The position numbers and the translations under genes are program-made. From Auanema rhodensis (Eukaryota > Nematoda > Chromadorea > Rhabditida > Rhabditidae), in contig OZ059896.1 in assembly GCA_964057225.1 (NCBI GenBank), positions 8,556,001 to 8,620,000 on the forward strand: a stretch of 64,000 nt of DNA, given 5' to 3'. Shown here one piece after another: positions 47,901-58,762 of this stretch. Every line of letters begins with the position of its first letter. Position 1 is the first letter of the stretch. Below the pieces are notes generated by a model that searched no databases, was not told where the DNA came from, and was given only the letters and a program-made list of their open reading frames with translations.

Positions 47901-48211
47901 AAAATGAAGAGATAACAACCGTTCGATAATCTCCTAATGTTAAAATAACAATAAAGCCTCCCACGTAGTATGCATAAAATTCATATCTCACGTAAATGAC
48001 GTGACATTGTTGAATAAATGAAATAACAATTAAAGGGAGGAAAAATATAGCTTCAAGAGTAATAATTTGGAGAACTGATACTACAAACATTAAACGTTTT
48101 GAAATTGAAAACTTACTTTGGATTTTCTATTTGCATGTTTTTTCTAGCAAAAACACTAAAAGATTCGTCTATCTGTCGTTGTCGTGATCGCGTCGACCGA
48201 CGAAGACGCAT
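38926..48211 (-). CDS. Calmodulin-like EF-hand protein with extended termini
   Basis: Calcium-sensor protein of four EF-hands. Minus-strand exons: 46120-46062 (or 48211-48117), 43263-43157, 39723-39614, 39503-39289, 39240-39105, 39057-38926, giving 252 or 264 residues. An N-terminal extension of over 80 residues ([25 protein letters not shown]) precedes [17 protein letters not shown]. Calcium loops: [36 protein letters not shown] and DKDGDEQIDYEE. The first three are canonical; the fourth has Glu in place of the usual Gly at position 6. The linker [13 protein letters not shown] and the last EF-hand [10 protein letters not shown] are calmodulin-like. A Pro/Thr/Ala-rich tail ends TATAAASK. The sequence resembles the nematode CAL group rather than true calmodulin. 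Introns in the 5' half are unusually long for this window (up to about 4-5 kb). Confidence 0.87.
41169..41186. repeat. (GATA)n microsatellite
   Basis: Short run of GATA units inside a long intron of the calmodulin-like gene. Confidence 0.8.
41440..41640. other. GC-richer exon-like island
   Basis: An island of near-balanced composition within very AT-rich sequence. On the plus strand a frame from about 41502 reads [20 protein letters not shown] and continues [16 protein letters not shown] to a stop. On the minus strand an overlapping frame reads [20 protein letters not shown] and stops soon after. Only one can be real. Neither could be joined to a neighbouring exon, and a poly-G run (about 41467-41480) adjoins it. 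Confidence 0.3.
43297..43338. repeat. AGTA/AGTC tetranucleotide repeat
   Basis: Tandem AGTA units followed by CAGT-type units, in an intron of the calmodulin-like gene. Confidence 0.8.
46062..46120 (-). other. Alternative first coding exon 1 of the calmodulin-like gene
   Basis: Encodes [20 protein letters not shown] (last codon split, phase 2), followed by a GTTAGT donor. Phase matches exon 43263-43157. The strongly basic, arginine-rich N-terminus could direct membrane or nuclear association. Sequence just upstream (about 46121-46205) is GC-richer than its surroundings and may be the promoter or 5' untranslated region. Confidence 0.6.
46633..46806 (+). mobile_element. tRNA-related SINE-like repeat, copy 1
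   Basis: A tRNA-like head (46633-46707) has an A-box-like TTGGCCTAACTGGTAAACGC and a B-box-like AAGGTTCGAATCCCAG. A tail from 46708 to about 46788 is nearly identical to that of two other copies nearby (TTGATGACAAAGCATAACCA to GGGCCTCTTTTTGGAA). It ends in a T-rich run. RNA polymerase III promoter boxes plus a shared unrelated tail are the design of a tRNA-derived SINE. Confidence 0.7.
46830..47057 (+). mobile_element. tRNA-related SINE-like repeat, copy 2
   Basis: Shares the tail (from about 46951) with copies 1 and 3. Its head, from ATAGACCTTGATTAGGTGA through AGCAGGAGTTAGTAGTTCGA, matches copy 3 rather than copy 1, and the B-box region reads AGTTCGAATCCCAC. An in-frame minus-strand reading of the repeat is open but is explained by the repeat itself. 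Confidence 0.7.
47456..47667 (+). mobile_element. tRNA-related SINE-like repeat, copy 3
   Basis: Head and tail match copy 2 with scattered differences (GTACGAACCCCGCC at the B-box, ATTATTCAACATGC in the tail). Flanking T-rich sequence is also partly similar, so the repeat unit may be longer than marked or a local duplication may have occurred. Confidence 0.7.
48117..48211 (-). other. Alternative first coding exon 2 of the calmodulin-like gene
   Basis: Encodes [18 protein letters not shown] followed by [13 protein letters not shown], with a phase-2 GTAAGT donor that also fits exon 43263-43157. It too is arginine-rich at its start. The ATG follows a TTTTTAG acceptor, suggesting a spliced leader or an upstream noncoding exon. 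Confidence 0.6.
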
Positions 48212-49507
48212 CTTCTAAAAATTAAAAACAAATAAATAACATTTATATTGAATATGTTTTTCTTCGTATTTTTTTGAAATTTTAAATTTGGAACAAAATT
48301 TTTGAAACATTTGCTATTCACACTTGATAATTCTATCTGAATTTGAAGTATACGAAACAAAACTTTGTTAAAACTTTGTAATATGATTATATATAAAATA
48401 AATTTTTTTCAACGTCAGGAATAATATAAGTGAAAACAAAAACTGTTTCGTGAGGAAGTTTTTCTATAATTGTTTGAAAACAATCAGCATAATGTTTAGA
48501 TTTATAGATCAAGAATTACCTTTAAAATGAAATCCAGATTGAATATTTTCTTAATTGCTCATCTCTTGTTCCATTTCTACAAAACTAATAATTATCAAAA
48601 TATGATAAATATATAAGTTTAATGAAATCAAATCAACAAAAAAAAATATTTTCTTATGAAAAAAAAAATACAAAAACAACAAAACATAACTATAAATTGA
48701 ATAAATATCAATTGGGCAAATGATAAATTATATTGTGAATATATGGTTTTTTCAACATAAAACTTTATGAATCAATGGAAAAAATAAAATAAAAAATGAA
48801 ATAATACTAAAAAGAAAAATGAGTTAAAATGATAAATGATTTGAATTAATCGTCAGAAATGGATCAGATGACGTAAATGGAAATTATACATTATGTAACA
48901 ACATATGCACATGTGCATAGATGCTTTGAATATTTCTATATATAAACTAGAATTTTAGTTTAGTAAATAAAATAAATTATTATTTTAATAATATTAGGAA
49001 TTATATTATTATTTATAATTAAAGAAAAATTTATATGTATAAAGAATGATGTATGTTTCACAAAATTTATAAGAAAAAATACTAAAAATTATAAAATATT
49101 CTTCAAGCTAAGCATCGATCATGTTCGAGAATCATCTCTATTGTCAATTTATTCTTATTTTGATTATTATCGTATAATAATTCAAATAAATCTAAACTAT
49201 ATAGTATATATTTATATATAATATTATTAAAATAAACTGACAAAAGTCAAAAATTATGAAAATAAACGAATGGAAATTGAATAAACAGACATGACTACTT
49301 GAGAAGAAGAAGCAAAAAAATGATAGAGAAGATAAAAACAAAAATCGTTTTGGCAGTTTTAGTTTCTGTTTTCTTTGACAAAATCAAGACAGAAATTCGT
49401 ATGTATCAGATTATATGAAAGTTAACTGACAACAGATTAACTGTTATTTTAAACAATTTTAAGAATAAAAACGATAAATGTGATTGATGTTTGATTCTGA
49501 AATTCAG

Positions 49508-49610
49508 AAAGAAAACAATTTTTTTCAACCAGGATGACGTCGCAGAGAGATCTGTGGATTCGGACTGAACACGCAGATTAGATTTTTGTCTTTAGGGACA
49601 TACTTCTTCA
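49508..49610 (-). other. Small GC-richer island with a 28-residue frame
   Basis: On the minus strand an ATG at about 49610 starts MKKYVPKDKNLICVFSPNPQ, ending in ISLRRHPG and a stop. A plausible acceptor (GTGTTCAG) also lies inside. It could be a terminal exon, a peptide precursor or chance. Confidence 0.2.
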
Positions 49611-50453
49611 TTTTTAGAGATACAATGCATCATAGAAAAGAGTAAGGATAAAATGGAGTGTAGAGATAAAGTGTATGAGAAGATAAAGAAACTAAGAAGA
49701 TAAAGAGATGAATAGAATGAAGAAAAAGAGATATGTATATGGATGGTTGAAGCGGAAGAGGAAGATACGAGAAGATGAGCAAAATGAAGTTCACAAGAAA
49801 AGAAAAAGGAAGAAAGAGTGAAGAACAAAGCAATGAAACTACTTTAAGTGCATCTAAAGCGAAAATTGAAACATTTTTGGCAGAATGAAGCTTAAGCTTC
49901 GACAGCTATTTTGAGAAGTAATGAGATTCTAAGAAGAGGAACGTAGTTGATATGTGATAAGGAGCGAAAAACATAATTATAATATCTAAAAGAAAAAGAA
50001 GATATATAGATAAATTTTGAAGACAAAAATAAAAGAATACAGAAGAAAATAAGTGGGTTTTCAGGAAATTTGTATACATCTTCTCTCTCAATTTACTTGA
50101 AAGTAATGGTCAATTGCGATAAAATAGAAAGAAATTTAGGATACTTTGAAAGAAAAACATACTATAGTATATGTATACTACTTTACATAGTATGTACATA
50201 ATATATAAAGAAATCATAATATGAATTATGATGATTTATGTATAAAAAAGTTTAAAAAATCAGAAAAGATTCAGAAAATATAACTTGAAAGACAAAAGTT
50301 TCAGCTTTTATCCTTTTTTTTTATTAAAATGATGTCAATTAGAATAAAGTTCAAGAAATTTGACATAAACGGCTAAAAGATCATCGAGCTCACATGTCAA
50401 AGAAAATTCTAAATCTATGAAGAAATTCCAGGCAATTTCTATAAATATAGAAA

Positions 50454-50478
50454 CTATATATATATATATATATATATA
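50454..50478. repeat. (TA)n microsatellite
   Basis: Uninterrupted TA dinucleotide run. Confidence 0.9.
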
Positions 50479-51910
50479 ATCTTGTTAATATCATGATAAT
50501 AATGAGAAAAATGAAAAACACAATGAGAAGCAATTGTAAGTATGTATGTTATTTCTTGTAGATAAGTTCAGTTGAACGACGTTTCTCGTTTATGTGATGC
50601 CTTCTCTATTACTTCGAGCAGTTTTTTTTCACCAAAAGGTTTTTCAAGTTGTAGCAAGTTGTGAACATTGTACTACTAAGTAGAGTAATTAGCATTCGTC
50701 GACAGAACATTTTCAAGCCTTTTGTGAAAGAAAGAAAGGACGATTTTCGCATAATAAATAAATGAAATTAAGGGAATATCCAGATGCTAAAAGAAATATT
50801 CATTAGACGAATCTATTGAATTGGATAAATGATAAAAACCTTCATAAATAATGACAAAAAAGTATTTTGAATAGGATTATAACAACTTTAATTGAAATTA
50901 GAGTAAAAGAATTAATCTAATAAATGAGAGGGAGTAGTATGTGAAGTGAGGTAGGTGGTGGTGAGGGGGGGGGATAAGATGGGGGGAGAGAAAAAGTAGA
51001 GCGAAAAGTTCAATTATGAGTATAAAATAGTTTCAAATAGAAAATTCAGATAAAGCGATAGAAAGTTTATATGAATGAAAATTATTCACATATTTCTAAC
51101 AACAGAAAACATCATAAACTTCTCTTTTTCATCATTGAAATGAATGAAGCTTGAGAGGACCAATATTACGTATATTCTGATGAATGAAGCAACATGTCTC
51201 TTCTCGTTTTTGTCTTTCCTTCTATATTCTCTCATTCGTTTCTTCCTTCTATTCGTCCAATATTCCGAATAAAAGTTTTATGTGACGAAAAGAGTTCTAG
51301 TGGCACTAACGACTGAACGCAACAAACTTGAAAGCCAGATGTATTGACTCTCAGATTTCAATATTCGTCTATTTTCTTGTAATTATTAAGAAATGAATAA
51401 GATGTGAATTGAAAAGTTTGAATAATCATCGTATTCAAAAAGTTTTTTTTAGTTAATTTATAAAATTTTTATATATATATAGAATTATAATTATAATTAT
51501 ATAAACATAAAAGTTATATAAAAAGAAAAAAAAATTGAAAAAGATAATGCTAAAGCTTGTTAAGTTAGTTCAAGATTAGTATGAAAACAAGCGTGGAAAC
51601 ACAATGTCCCTGGTGACAACTATTAAGATGACAATGATATCGTCTTCAGCGACACAAAAAAAAGAAAAAGGAAGAAGCTCAGCTGTAAATGAACAATACT
51701 TTCTTTGTTTGTTTATTTGTTGTTTTACAAATTTCTTTTTCTTCTAAACATATATCACTGTTGGTTTCAAAAACTATATTCTGAAAAGAATATATATCTT
51801 GAATTATTAAAAAATATATAAATAATAAAATTATATATATATATTTTTTAATTTTGAATAATTTAAGACATACTTCTTCATCATTTGAACAAATTTGTAT
51901 CTAATTTTAG

Positions 51911-51987
51911 AAGGGAAAGAGAGGGAGAGAGAGGGAGAGAGAGAGAGAGAGAGGGAGAGAGAGGGAGAGAGAGAGAGAGAGAGAGAG

Positions 51988-52029
<42 letters not shown>

Positions 52030-52034
52030 AGAGG
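51911..52034. repeat. (GA)n microsatellite, long
   Basis: About 120 bp of GA repeats with GGGA interruptions, the longest simple repeat of this type in the window. Confidence 0.95.
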
Positions 52035-53190
52035 AATATGATTATAAGCTTTACATATATACATAATACTTTTTTTTTAATTCATAAAAATAAAATAATT
52101 ATATATACTATATACTATATATAAATCTATGCATATATAAGTATAAATCAATTGATATTTAAATATAGAAAGCTTAATTAAAAAAGAACAATTGATGTGA
52201 TATTATGAGAAGACTGTAATGTTTCTAAATGAAGAGAAAAATAATACAAAGGGAATTGAACTTTCTAGTTCAAAGTAATATTCAGATTGAAAGAGAATTG
52301 AATCTCAGGAAAACAAAGTATTTTGATCAAAAAAAAAGAAAAAAAAAGAATAATGGAATAAGTTTTTTCTAAACAGTATTCATCTTAGTTTAGAACAATA
52401 GATAAAAAGAATATGAAGCTGACAAAAAAAAGCTTTTTTTGGAAGAAAAAAAGAGAAAATATAGTAAAAATTTGTGAATAAGGAATAAGTGCATACATGA
52501 ATTGTTCAGTAGCATCATAGAAATGTGTTATTTTACACACGAATTTAAAAAAAAAAAAGAAAATAAATGAGATTTTATGAGGAAAATAAAAAGAAGACTA
52601 ATAGTTGCATTTCAATAGTAATTATGTAATTTATGTAATTAAATATATGATATTTATATATTATATAATAATTAAATATTTAAATATACATATATGTTAT
52701 TGCAGAGATTTAAAAATATCTTTTTTTATAAAATCTGTATGATTTTCAATTGAAATAAAAAGAATAATACATACATTTAAATTTATTTTTTTACATCATG
52801 TGTAGAAAACGAAAAAAAAAAGAAATAAAAAACTTTTTTTTTGTGGATATAAGGAGGTAAGGAGAGAAAACTTAACGCAGAAGCTATTGAACTTCCTCAA
52901 TACTAAAACATCGTTATCCTTTCGTTTTCAATAAGGAAAAGTGCATGTACAGCGTTTAGATTTGTAAAAAAAAATAGTTTAAACAGAAAATAAATGAAAA
53001 TATATGTTCATTCATTAATGAAAATATGAAACTAATAAATATTTTAAATATTTGAATATATAATAATATAGTATTTGTGTTAATAGTTTTTTTTAAGAAT
53101 AACGAATGAAAATAGAATGTAAACGAAAGTCGTCGACCAAAATCATTTATGACAAATCTTAACATAAGCTCCCTCTCTTTTTTTTTCTCA

Positions 53191-53198
<8 letters not shown>

Positions 53199-53222
<24 letters not shown>
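53199..53222. repeat. (CT)n microsatellite
   Basis: Uninterrupted CT dinucleotide run in a pyrimidine-rich stretch. Confidence 0.9.
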
Positions 53223-54568
53223 GTCTTTCCCACTCCTTTTTTTCTCTCTCTTTCTTTTGAAGAATTCTTATTGTATCTTCATATGTCTCTATTTCTATCT
53301 CTTTTCTCTTTAGTTGTTTTCTTCCTTTTGAAATAAACAATGACTATACCAGATTATTTCTGATGAAGACGAAAAATTCACGAAATCGAAAAATTGCTTT
53401 TTTCAATTGAAAAAAAAATTTTTTTTCACAAAATCGGTATAAACTGAAAATTCTCGAGAGAACTGAATAATATAGTTATAATCATGTTTATATACATAAG
53501 AATATACATATGTATAGGTATACATACATACATAGGTATGTATATCTCAATTTCCTTTTTTTTTCTTTTCATTATCAATCAAACATATTCATTTAGATTT
53601 TCTCTTATATCTTTTAATGAATATATATTTATATATATCTTTATATCTTTTATATAAATATATGTATGTAAAATGAAAATTGTATTAATTAAAATTTTGA
53701 AAGAGAGGAGGGAGAGAGGGAGGGGGAATTGGGGGAGGTCTATATGAAAATCATTTTGACGTTATTCATTCAAAAATACTAAAGCTTGTTTATAAGAGAA
53801 AATAAAATATTTTTAATATAACAATATTTTAATTTTTAAAATTTTAAAATATAAATTATGTTAATTTTAAAATTTTAATTTAAATTTTAAAAAATTAAAT
53901 TGAAATAAAGGTGAAGAATTATTTCAAATGTATATAATATATGTATATGAGATAAAAAGCTGAACAAAAAATAAAAGTAACATGAGATAGAGAGTTTGGA
54001 AAGGAAGTAGAAAAGTATTATAAAAGAGAAAAAGAGATAGAAATATATATAAAGAGTTGAAGAGAAAGAGAGATAGAAAGAGAGAGAGAGAGTGAGAAAG
54101 AGTAAGAGAGAGAAACAGAAAGAGATAGGGTGGGAGAAAGGGGAGGAGGAAGATATATAATCCTTTATAGGAAGAACTTACATCCGATAAAACATGCAAA
54201 TTTCTGATGAAGAGAGCAAAAGCTGTTGAACGAAAATATACTTTTTGAGGATATTTAAACAAGAATCAAAGTTTGATGAAACACTAAAGCTGATTATAAG
54301 GAATATTCAAGTATTGGAAACCTAGACACATATGTACATTAGAAGAAAATCAAAGATGAATTCAAAAAGCAAAACAAATTTAAATCAAGATAAGACACAT
54401 GACCAAATATATATATATATAGATATACATACATACAGCATTATAATATATAAATAAGAAAAACATGTTATTTTCATATACACATATATGTATGTATATG
54501 AGAAATGTAAAAAAAAAGTTTAATTTTCAAGACATTCTGATTAATTTTACCTCATTACAGCATATTCT

Positions 54569-54612
54569 TTCTCTCTCTCTCTCTCTCTCTCTAGCTATTT
54601 CTCTCTCTCTCT
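54569..54612. repeat. (CT)n microsatellite
   Basis: CT dinucleotide run interrupted once by AGCTATTT. Confidence 0.9.
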
Positions 54613-54900
54613 ACTCTCTGTATTTCTCTTTCACTTATTTTTTTCAATTCTTAGATTGATAATCATGTAAATTTATATTATTTCTATATAAATATAGTAA
54701 TATTATAATAGAAAAAGTAATACTATCAATAGTGTTGCAGACATAAATTGAAAAAAATATATAAATAATGAAAACAAATTTCTTTAAACATAATTTTGGA
54801 ATAAACTTCACTTTTTGGGGCATTTCTCGTCGTTTTTTTCTTCTGTGTCTTACTTAAATGCCCCTCCAAAATAGATGTATACTATATGTATAGAGAGAAC

Positions 54901-55116
54901 TCAGGGCAGCGTTTTTACGCAGACCCATGGAGATAGAGGATGTCTTCTCGTCGTAGAGCCATTTCGTGACTTATTCTGCATCTGGAGCTGATGGAACTCC
55001 AGTGCCGGATCATCGCTGAATACAGCTTTCGGTGTGGGCGTATAAGAATAAAGCAACAAAAGGAAAACTAGTGAACTAAAGCTAAGAGATAAAGAAAAAT
55101 TCGGCTTCGTCATCAT
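54901..55116 (-). CDS. Small secreted protein or peptide precursor, unknown
   Basis: A 71-residue frame on the minus strand starts with two ATGs and an obvious signal peptide (SLSFSSLVFLLLLYSYTPTP, likely cleaved near KAVFS). The mature part has an N-glycosylation site (NKS), a dibasic RR site and ends HPLSPWVCVKTLP. GC content is well above the surrounding DNA. A GTAAAA donor right after SPWVC offers an alternative in which this is only the first exon of a larger secreted protein; no second exon was found. Family not recognised. Confidence 0.5.
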   Translation of the reverse strand: MMTKPNFSLSLSFSSLVFLLLLYSYTPTPKAVFSDDPALEFHQLQMQNKSRNGSTTRRHPLSPWVCVKTLP

Positions 55117-55255
55117 AGTTTTCTTCTTCTTCTTTTTTTTTGAAGAAAAAGCCGATACGAGATATTCATGTGAAAGAAGAGGTAAGTGCTAATGAGAGTT
55201 AAATCGAAAGTTCAAGAAATAGAATACCAAATAAGAGATTGAACATATAATAAAA

Positions 55256-55260
55256 GAGAG

Positions 55261-55294
<34 letters not shown>
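55256..55294. repeat. (GA)n microsatellite
   Basis: GA dinucleotide run 140 bp upstream of the small secreted-protein frame. Confidence 0.9.
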
Positions 55295-55300
<6 letters not shown>

Positions 55301-55540
55301 ATAATAAAAAGGATAAATGAAAAGAGTAGGAGTTGGATAAATGATATGCAACATGTTGTCTATATTATGATGATGAGCTCTATTTAAAATATTATTTTTC
55401 TTATTAATTTCCTTATTTATATTTCAATTGTGATAATTTGACGTATTAACTATATATTTCTCATATTAATATCAGTTAATCAGCTTTATTTCCATTCTTA
55501 ACGCTTCGGTTTTCCTTCTTCTGCATCTCTCATTCTCTCT

Positions 55541-55601
55541 CCCCTTCACTCTCTCTCTCTGTTTATCTCTCTATCTCTCTCTCTAACTCTCTCTCTCTCT
55601 G
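55541..55601. repeat. (CT)n microsatellite
   Basis: CT-rich run with GTTTAT interruptions, part of a longer pyrimidine tract on the plus strand. Confidence 0.85.
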
Positions 55602-56002
55602 TTTTTGTTCCTCTTCCATTTCATTTTACTCTCTTAATCACTCTACTCTTCTAATACTTCTTTCTTTCGTCATTTCTTTCTGCAACTTCTCAATCCATCG
55701 TTCCTCTATCCTACTGCTCTTGCTAGTAGTAGCAACACAACGTCAGTAGATGGAAAAGCCTCTCTGAGCAACAGCCGTTTCCATTCTAACATCGCTTTCT
55801 CTTTCATTTCTCTTCTTCTCTGTTTCTCCTTTACATTCCTTTAAACATCTCCCTCTCTCCCTCATTCTCTCATTCTCTTCAGAATCGCCGTTGCCTTTCA
55901 TGGTTTGCGAGAGCAGTATGACTAGTCAGAAGCTGAGAGAGAGAGAGAAAGCATTAAAGAGTGAGAGTAAAAGACAGAGTGGGAGCTAGATAGAAAACTG
56001 CT

Positions 56003-56155
56003 ATGATGGCGCTAACGCTCAAGCTTTTGGCTGTTGTTGGTTTTGGTGCGCTCTACACAGTTGTTGTTCATCGATTCATACTTCCTTTATACGTAAAAAA
56101 TGAAAAGAAAGGTAGTGAGCTAGAAAATATGTTAAAAGAAATATTCATCAAATAA
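56003..56155 (+). CDS. Candidate 50-residue single-pass membrane protein
   Basis: ATG-started plus-strand frame: MMALTLKLLAVVGFGALYTV continues into VVHRFILPLY, then a charged tail (VKNEKKGSELENM). One hydrophobic helix of about 20 residues is followed by His-Arg. A GTAAAA donor after ILPLY would make this a first exon instead. The sequence from about 55720 to 56090 is GC-richer than its surroundings, suggesting an expressed region with a promoter upstream. No family recognised. Confidence 0.35.
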   Translation: MMALTLKLLAVVGFGALYTVVVHRFILPLYVKNEKKGSELENMLKEIFIK

Positions 56156-56449
56156 AAAAAATATCAAATTAAATGATAATTCGTTCGAATTTTAAAGAAA
56201 AAATTGAAAAAATAGACACATCTTCAAAAAAATCTTATGTTCCAGCATCTATTCTGAAGTATAAACATGGGAATATTTATCTCAGCTGGGTTTATGCGTT
56301 CAGTTTTTTTTCTCAAACTGCCTATATATTACATATAGCTTGTTTCTACTGAATAGTTCATTCAGAAAAAAAATTATCTAGAGAAATGACTGCAATTATA
56401 TATGAAAGTTAAAAGTGCTTTGAAACGACAGATTGGAAGAGAGTTAAAC

Positions 56450-56525
56450 AAGAGAAAGAGACATAGAGAGAGAGAGAGAGAGATAGAGAGAGACATAGAG
56501 AGAGAAACATAGAGAGAGAGAGAAA
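56450..56525. repeat. (GA)n microsatellite
   Basis: GA repeats interrupted by ACATA units. Confidence 0.9.
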
Positions 56526-56689
56526 GATTTCACAAAAATGAGGATAAAATAGCCAAAATTCAAAGAATAAAATGAGGAAACGCAGGAAATAGTTTTAGAA
56601 TTAAAAAATAAAAAGAAAAGTATACATATACATATACATAAATGCAATACAAGGGGTGGAAATGAGCAAAAGAGAAATAGTAAAAGAGG

Positions 56690-56745
56690 GAGGGAGAAAG
56701 ATAGATAGATAGAGAGAAAAAGAGAGAGAGAGAAAAGGGAGAGCA
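56690..56745. repeat. GATA/(GA)n microsatellite
   Basis: GATA units followed by GA repeats. Confidence 0.85.
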
Positions 56746-56888
56746 TGAAGTTCATGATGCCGTAGATTAGTTTATAATATTATATTTGATAATTTATATC
56801 AGACACCTAACGCTTATATTAATATATATATATATGATAAATTATGTTATTATAATTATAAATTATAATATAAATATAAATTTATTGT

Positions 56889-57077
56889 TTATTTTTTGAA
56901 AAAAATATCTTTTTTAACAGAAAAAAAAGATTTGAATAAATTGGTATGAGTATTTGGATGAATAACTGGATGGTTGGCTGATGGTGGCTGTGAAAAGGAA
57001 ATGAGCCGGGCTTGTCCGCTAGAATAGTCACAAAGTTTCGAACAACTCATTCCACTCGAATTCAAACAAAATTTCAT
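56889..57077 (-). CDS. Candidate first exon or small protein, unknown
   Basis: A 62-residue ATG-started frame on the minus strand opens MKFCLNSSGMSCSKLCDYSS with three cysteines in 16 residues. The next stretch (GQARLISFSQPPSANHPVIH) is in an island of balanced composition, while the last 15 codons are plain AT sequence, as if an exon ended before them. No good donor was found. Family not recognised. Confidence 0.25.
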   Translation of the reverse strand: MKFCLNSSGMSCSKLCDYSSGQARLISFSQPPSANHPVIHPNTHTNLFKSFFSVKKDIFFKK

Positions 57078-57470
57078 TTTGAAGAGTCTTATACGTAAAT
57101 GTATACGGTCTTTCCATTTCTCTCTATCTATCTATCTATCTTTTTTTGGTTAATTCAGATGTATGTAAAACAGAAAAAAATTATATAATTTCAAATATTT
57201 GAAACAATCTCATATTACATTTTAAAATCATTCAAATCAAACTTTCAAAAAGTTTATCAACTAGTTAATATGAAAAAGCAACTTTTTCTGACGTTTATGC
57301 CATATTTGCATATTCCTCAAGATTTTCAAGCGAATATGCACGTCGCAACCATTTCACGCATCTACAGGCGCATTGAATAGTTGTTCTTTCTTCTTCAATC
57401 TCCTTTCTCTCAATTCTTTTTCTTCAACACTCTCTTAACCACTCAAATTCTTTTTGTGTTTTCCACACAT

Positions 57471-57536
57471 CTCTCTCTCTTTCTCTCTCTCTTCCTCTTC
57501 CTCTTTCTCTCTTTTTTTCTTTTCTCTCTGCTTCCC
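57471..57536. repeat. (CT)n-rich pyrimidine tract
   Basis: CT repeats mixed with CCT units on the plus strand. Confidence 0.85.
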
Positions 57537-57639
57537 TCCTTTATTCCTTTACATTTTCTTCAATTATTTAAAATCTCTATTATGATCAGAAAGGATTCAT
57601 CAACTTCTGATTTTAATGTAAAACAAATTTGAAAAAGCG

Positions 57640-58325
57640 GATTAAAAATAAATTTTCAACACAATATAACTATTTTAATCATGTATTATAAATTCAAAAA
57701 ACTATAATTAAAACTCTGCAAGCTCATACATGGAAAAATCAAACGTTAAGTTTCTTTTTCATGTCTATATATAGTCTGCTCACATTTCAGCTTAAAGATT
57801 TAAGGATTTTCTACTTGTGATGATCTCAATTCTTACTAATGCCGATAAATTAGTTTCTCCATTTTGCACATCTATTAGGATGACTTCGTCCTGTTCAATT
57901 AAATCGTCATTTAAAAATCAAATACGATAGTAAAGCAAATCGAGAAAACGAGTATAAAAGAATAAAAATGGCTTTGAAGACCTTTATTGAATGAACGAGA
58001 CGACGGAAACGTCCGTATAAAGCTGGGTAATTGAGAGTTTCTGTGGTTCAAAGAACAATCATTAAAGCAATACATGGATACTCTTAACCATACAAAGAAT
58101 TACTAGAAAATATTATTATAAATCAATTATATGTTATAAAAATAATAATAATCATCAATACTTTTCAAAATCATTATATATTATTAATTATTATTTCAAT
58201 GTTGTGTTATATATTTTATGGGAAATGATCATGATTTTGAACCAATGTTATATATTCTATAAAATTATTTTAAAATATTTAAATTAAAAATATATTTAAA
58301 CTTACTATAGAAAATTTCTTTTTTT
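57640..58325. other. AT-rich region downstream of the myristoylated-protein gene
   Basis: About 700 bp. A patch at 57980-58030 is slightly GC-richer but has no supported frame. No gene seen. Confidence 0.4.
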
Positions 58326-58762
58326 TTAATTACAAAAAGCATTTAACTGTCCAGCTTCTGATTTATTTACTGTTATCTCAAATGACTTCTGATGACGACG
58401 TCTCTCAAGCTTTTCCATGAATACAGCATGATAAGACTGAAAGCAAGATTAAAATTTTGAAAAAAAATTAGAAGAAAACCTTGGTACAATCATCATATCG
58501 CATGGTGTTTGAACGTTTTACTCTCTTTGTATTTTGACCCAATGAATATGACTTCTGAGACTGCAAGGATAAGAATACTATTAAGAAAATACAAAAATAA
58601 TTATAATTATTATAATTATATTATTATATAATTATATTAACTATATTAACTATATTAACTATATAAATATAATATTTAACATACTTTTATACGTGATGCT
58701 ACTCCAATATCATCTAAGGTACAAGGAGTAAATGAACGAACACGAGATGTTGATGATCCCAT
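58326..58762 (-). CDS. Small basic protein with N-myristoylation-type start, unknown
   Basis: Three exons on the minus strand (58762-58685, about 58560-58480, 58436-58326) join in frame to 89 residues. It begins MGSSTSRVRSFTPC: Gly2 followed by small residues and Ser6 fits the N-myristoyltransferase consensus, and nearby basic residues plus Cys14 could add membrane binding. The middle is basic and Ser-rich (GQNTKRVKRSN), followed by YHAVFMEKLERRRHQKSFEI and a short tail ending NAFCN. It would sit on the inner face of a membrane if acylated. Splice sites are good (CTTTCAG and CTTGCAG acceptors). Family not recognised. Confidence 0.65.

Larger units (their letters stand above)
48212..54900. other. 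AT-rich, microsatellite-rich region
   Basis: About 6.7 kb, A-rich on the plus strand (T-rich on the minus), as in introns of a minus-strand gene. It holds AT, GA and CT runs. The only compositional exception is the island at 49508-49610. No gene can be supported. Confidence 0.5.
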
